Below are positions 15,897 through 17,918 of a DNA stretch of 17,918 nt, one piece after another. The notes under the pieces were generated by a model. The model made no database searches, was not told where the DNA came from, and worked only from the letters and a program-made list of their open reading frames with translations. This DNA is from Nitrospinae bacterium CG11_big_fil_rev_8_21_14_0_20_56_8. Its GTDB lineage: Bacteria > Nitrospinota > Nitrospinia > Nitrospinales > VA-1. Position numbers and translations under genes: made by a program. The first letter of the stretch is position 1. Each line of letters starts with the position of its first letter. The stretch lies in the NCBI GenBank assembly GCA_002796165.1, contig PCWF01000073.1, positions 1 through 17,918 of the forward strand. The letters are read 5' to 3'.

Positions 15897-16085
15897 ACAC
15901 TTAAGGGAGACAGGGATATTTTATTTTTTCCCCAATGCCGATTCGCTGGACCTTGAATCTCAAGGGCATGGGCTTGGCCGCCGACAAATTCAAGCGGACG
16001 AGCCCAAGGACCTCCCGTTCCGTTTCGTCCGCTCTTTGGGCGGGTTTGCATCCGGCGCCAGTAAGCCGGAGGGTTCGAGATGGCT
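15897..16085. other. Structured non-coding stretch between the MFS and coiled-coil genes
   Basis: I see no credible gene in the 294 bp between 15792 and 16085; the part next to the coiled-coil gene holds its leader and promoter. The remainder is rich in inverted repeats. AGCGGACGA (15993-16001) is perfectly complementary to TCGTCCGCT (16025-16033). GCCCAA (16002-16007) is complementary to TTGGGC (16036-16041). The pairs interleave as in an H-type pseudoknot. CCTTG/CAAGG forms a small stem at 15951-15965. An AT-rich patch with TTTTATTTTTT lies at 15919-15929. It may be an unannotated RNA, a decayed repeat element, or the 3' end of the MFS transcript. Confidence 0.4.
16051..16070 (-). terminator. 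Hairpin downstream of the MFS gene, possible terminator
   Basis: TCCGGC (16051-16056) and GCCGGA (16065-16070) form a perfect GC-rich 6-bp stem with an eight-base loop, starting 16 bp after the MFS stop on the - strand. No T-run follows, so it is only a weak candidate for an intrinsic terminator. Confidence 0.35.
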
Positions 16086-17309
16086 TCAGGGAATGAATTC
16101 TTCGCGCTTGTGGCGCAGTTCGGGAATGAGCATGAGGGTGGCAAGAATCATCATGGCAAAGGACAGGACCCCGATGTTGACAATGCCGAGGGCGCCCGCC
16201 ACCCAGTACCCGAGGAGAGGACCGATGGTTCCGCGCACCCCGGTCAGGAAGACATGAACCGACATGTAGGCGGCGATCTTTCCCGGCGGGGCGTACTTGG
16301 TGACCCAAAGGCTCCACGCGATGCTTCCTCCGGCGAACGAGATGCCGATCAGGGCAGAACCGAGGGCGATGATTACCGGGTTCCGGGTCAGAAAAAACAG
16401 GAGCACTCCCAGGGCAAAAAGGGTGTTGAGCACCATCCGCAAAAACACGAAATGGATCCGGTCGAACAGCCGCGCCCAGAACGGAATGAAAAGAAACCGC
16501 ATTCCGTCGGGGAGAATGGTGATGATGAAGGTGACGAACAAGGCCGAACCCTCGATCCCGTAATCGGCGGACGTGATGTAATCCACCCGCAGAGGCAGGG
16601 TCCAGAGATTGGCAAAACCCATGATGAACCAGGTGAGCAGGACGTAACCGAACGACCGGTCCTCCCAGGCATAGCGCAGGTTCCCGAAGGGATTTTTATG
16701 CTTGCCGGACTCCACCGGCTGAGACGGCATTTTATAAATGGCCCAGGCTTTCCCCGCGGCGCACACGCCGAGAAAGGTGAAGAGCCAATTGAAATTTTCG
16801 ATGTCCCGTTCGAGCAGGGTGGAGCCGATGAAACCGAAAACCACCGAGATCCCCACGGTCAGCATGAGCGGGTAGGAAAAGAAGGACCCGCGCCGGCCTG
16901 GCGGATAATTGTCATGGTAAATCGCGGTGAGGAAGGGAAGCAGGGCGCTTCGGGCGGTATAGCCGAGGACGATGAAGAAAGTGTATCCCGCCGCCGAGGG
17001 GATCCAGGCCGCGATCGCCAGGCACACGGCGGTGAGAGCTGAGGGAAGGGCGCCCCAGGCCGCCTTGCGCATTCCGGTATATGAGGAGTAATGCACGAGG
17101 AGCAGGGATAAGAACATGCCCAGAAACGGACCGGCGGCAATGGCCGATTTGAGCCATTCCGAAGCGTGGAAATGCCGGATGGCGATAAACAGGCAGAAGG
17201 TCTGGGCACCCGTGGTCAACACCCCGTCGCACCCGCCCCGCCACAGGTCGCATCGGTACGTGGATCGGCGCAGTTCCGATTTAAGCCGGTCGGGATATTT
17301 TTCCGTCAT
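16086..17309 (-). CDS. MFS-type multi-pass membrane transporter, substrate unknown
   Basis: The 407-residue protein is highly hydrophobic, with about 10-12 predicted membrane helices in two halves split by a charged central loop (KMPSQPVESGKHKNPFG, about 193-209). That layout is typical of the major facilitator superfamily. GRRGSFFSY at about 138-146 resembles a cytoplasmic loop after helix 4, but I do not see a clean MFS motif A, so subfamily and substrate cannot be assigned. The ATG at 17309 has no evident Shine-Dalgarno site. It lies 99 bp downstream of the TPR gene in the same direction and may share its transcript. Confidence 0.8.
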   Translation of the reverse strand: MTEKYPDRLKSELRRSTYRCDLWRGGCDGVLTTGAQTFCLFIAIRHFHASEWLKSAIAAGPFLGMFLSLLLVHYSSYTGMRKAAWGALPSALTAVCLAIAAWIPSAAGYTFFIVLGYTARSALLPFLTAIYHDNYPPGRRGSFFSYPLMLTVGISVVFGFIGSTLLERDIENFNWLFTFLGVCAAGKAWAIYKMPSQPVESGKHKNPFGNLRYAWEDRSFGYVLLTWFIMGFANLWTLPLRVDYITSADYGIEGSALFVTFIITILPDGMRFLFIPFWARLFDRIHFVFLRMVLNTLFALGVLLFFLTRNPVIIALGSALIGISFAGGSIAWSLWVTKYAPPGKIAAYMSVHVFLTGVRGTIGPLLGYWVAGALGIVNIGVLSFAMMILATLMLIPELRHKREEFIP

Positions 17310-17408
17310 GATGAATGATAAGGGGGACAGGAGGCGCGGGAGCCGAAGGGCTTCGATAGAACCTCGAACCGCGTTTGGGGGAGAAAGACCGGAAGAAAAC
17401 GGTTGGCG
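17310..17408. other. Gap between TPR and MFS genes, with inverted repeats
   Basis: No gene or convincing promoter is visible. GAAGAAAA (17392-17399) pairs perfectly with TTTTCTTC (17418-17425), the loop spanning the TPR stop codon. TTCGA/TCGAA forms a small stem at 17352-17368. The A/T-rich stem is not a typical intrinsic terminator. Confidence 0.4.
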
Positions 17409-17879
17409 TCAATTTAATTTTCTTCGGCAACGACCGATGTAATGGAGATTGACGTCGGCGTAGGGTTGGATTTCGAGCGCCCTCTGGAAACAAAGTATGG
17501 CCTCTTCGAATTTCCCCAGGTTGTAAAGACATAGCCCCTTTCCGTTCCATGCCCCGAAGTGGTGGGGATTTTTTTCGAGGGTGATGTCGCATTCGATTAC
17601 AGACTCCAAGTATCTTCCCATCAGATAAAGAACTGTGGCAAGTTTGTTGTGGCCTTCAGGAAAATCGGGAAATTTTTCGCATAAATCGGCGAAGTTCTCC
17701 CGGGCCTGATCGAGTTGCCGTTCCGCCATCAGGGCGACTCCCCGATTGAGTTGAAACTCGGCGAGTTCACCCGCTTCCCGGTGCCACGTGGTCCAAAGGG
17801 CCTGCGTCGCCGTTTCCCGAACCGCGGGATCGGTGTTTTTCAAATCGTTTAAAAATTCCTGGAGCGTTTTATCGTTCAT
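17409..17879 (-). CDS. Small tetratricopeptide-repeat (TPR) protein
   Basis: The 156-residue protein contains about three tandem TPR units in its last 110 residues. They include AEFQLNRGVALMAERQLDQA, then EGHNKLATVLYLMGRYLESV, then GAWNGKGLCLYNLGKFEEAI followed by FQRALEIQP. TPRs mediate protein-protein contacts. The first 35 residues are helical and polar (NDKTLQEFLNDLKNTDPAVR). There is no signal peptide or membrane helix, so it is likely cytoplasmic. The ATG at 17879 has no clear Shine-Dalgarno site. The upstream 39 bases to the window end show no obvious promoter, so it may continue an operon from outside. No specific function can be assigned. Confidence 0.82.
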   Translation of the reverse strand: MNDKTLQEFLNDLKNTDPAVRETATQALWTTWHREAGELAEFQLNRGVALMAERQLDQARENFADLCEKFPDFPEGHNKLATVLYLMGRYLESVIECDITLEKNPHHFGAWNGKGLCLYNLGKFEEAILCFQRALEIQPYADVNLHYIGRCRRKLN

Positions 17880-17904
17880 GGATTGGAAAATATGAAAGCC
17901 TTAT

Positions 17905-17918
17905 CGCGGGATCGGTGT
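17905..17918. repeat. 14-bp direct repeat at window end (second copy of 17823-17836)
   Basis: CGCGGGATCGGTGT occurs at 17823-17836, inside the TPR gene, and again at 17905-17918, just upstream of its start, 82 bp apart. The second copy is cut by the window end, so the full length is unknown. Confidence 0.6.

Noticed and set aside
16015..16085. tRNA-like GGTTCGAG sequence near 16072
   Set aside because: The flanking bases do not form a T stem, and no acceptor or anticodon arms fit.
15901..16317. 138-residue frame on the - strand running past the MFS stop
   Set aside because: Most of it overlaps the MFS gene in another frame, and the remainder shows no domain. The segment is better explained as structured non-coding DNA.

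Overview
The window (about 57-60% GC by eye) looks chromosomal, from a motile Gram-negative bacterium. The flagellar export genes, a sigma-28 factor, a lipid A type acyltransferase and the gene order would fit Nitrospinota or a deltaproteobacterial lineage. That placement is an impression from gene content and style, not a computed result.

Layout. Positions 1-376 hold no gene. They carry a 49-bp tandem duplication, a roughly 180-bp MITE-like palindromic element and a good sigma-54 promoter match (311-326). From 377 to 9837 on the + strand runs one compact flagellar cluster: fliO (with an extra N-terminal AMIN-like domain), fliP, fliQ, fliR, flhB, flhA, flhF, flhG, a small two-helix membrane protein and fliA. 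Most junctions overlap or are under 30 bp; the largest internal gap is 152 bp, before flhA. The cluster encodes the export-gate proteins FliOPQR/FlhB/FlhA, the FlhF/FlhG pair that sets flagellar place and number, and the sigma factor for late flagellar genes. A hairpin at 9882-9907 separates it from the convergent - strand genes.

From 12531 down to 9941 on the - strand is a housekeeping operon: purE, tsaC (Sua5/YrdC family), acpS and an LpxL/HtrB-family acyltransferase. It has its own sigma-70 type promoter (12503-12531) and a perfect 14-bp palindrome just after the predicted transcription start. Upstream, 12555-15791 (-) encodes a 1078-residue protein with about 600 residues of coiled coil fused to a C-terminal formylglycine-generating-enzyme (FGE/SUMF1) fold that seems to lack the canonical cysteine pair. 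It has its own extended -10 promoter. This is the most unusual protein here.

The right end (-) holds an MFS-type membrane protein (16086-17309) and a TPR protein (17409-17879). A non-coding stretch of about 294 bp between the MFS gene and the coiled-coil gene contains nested inverted repeats, including a pseudoknot-like arrangement. I see no rRNA, tRNA, CRISPR array or intact transposase gene.
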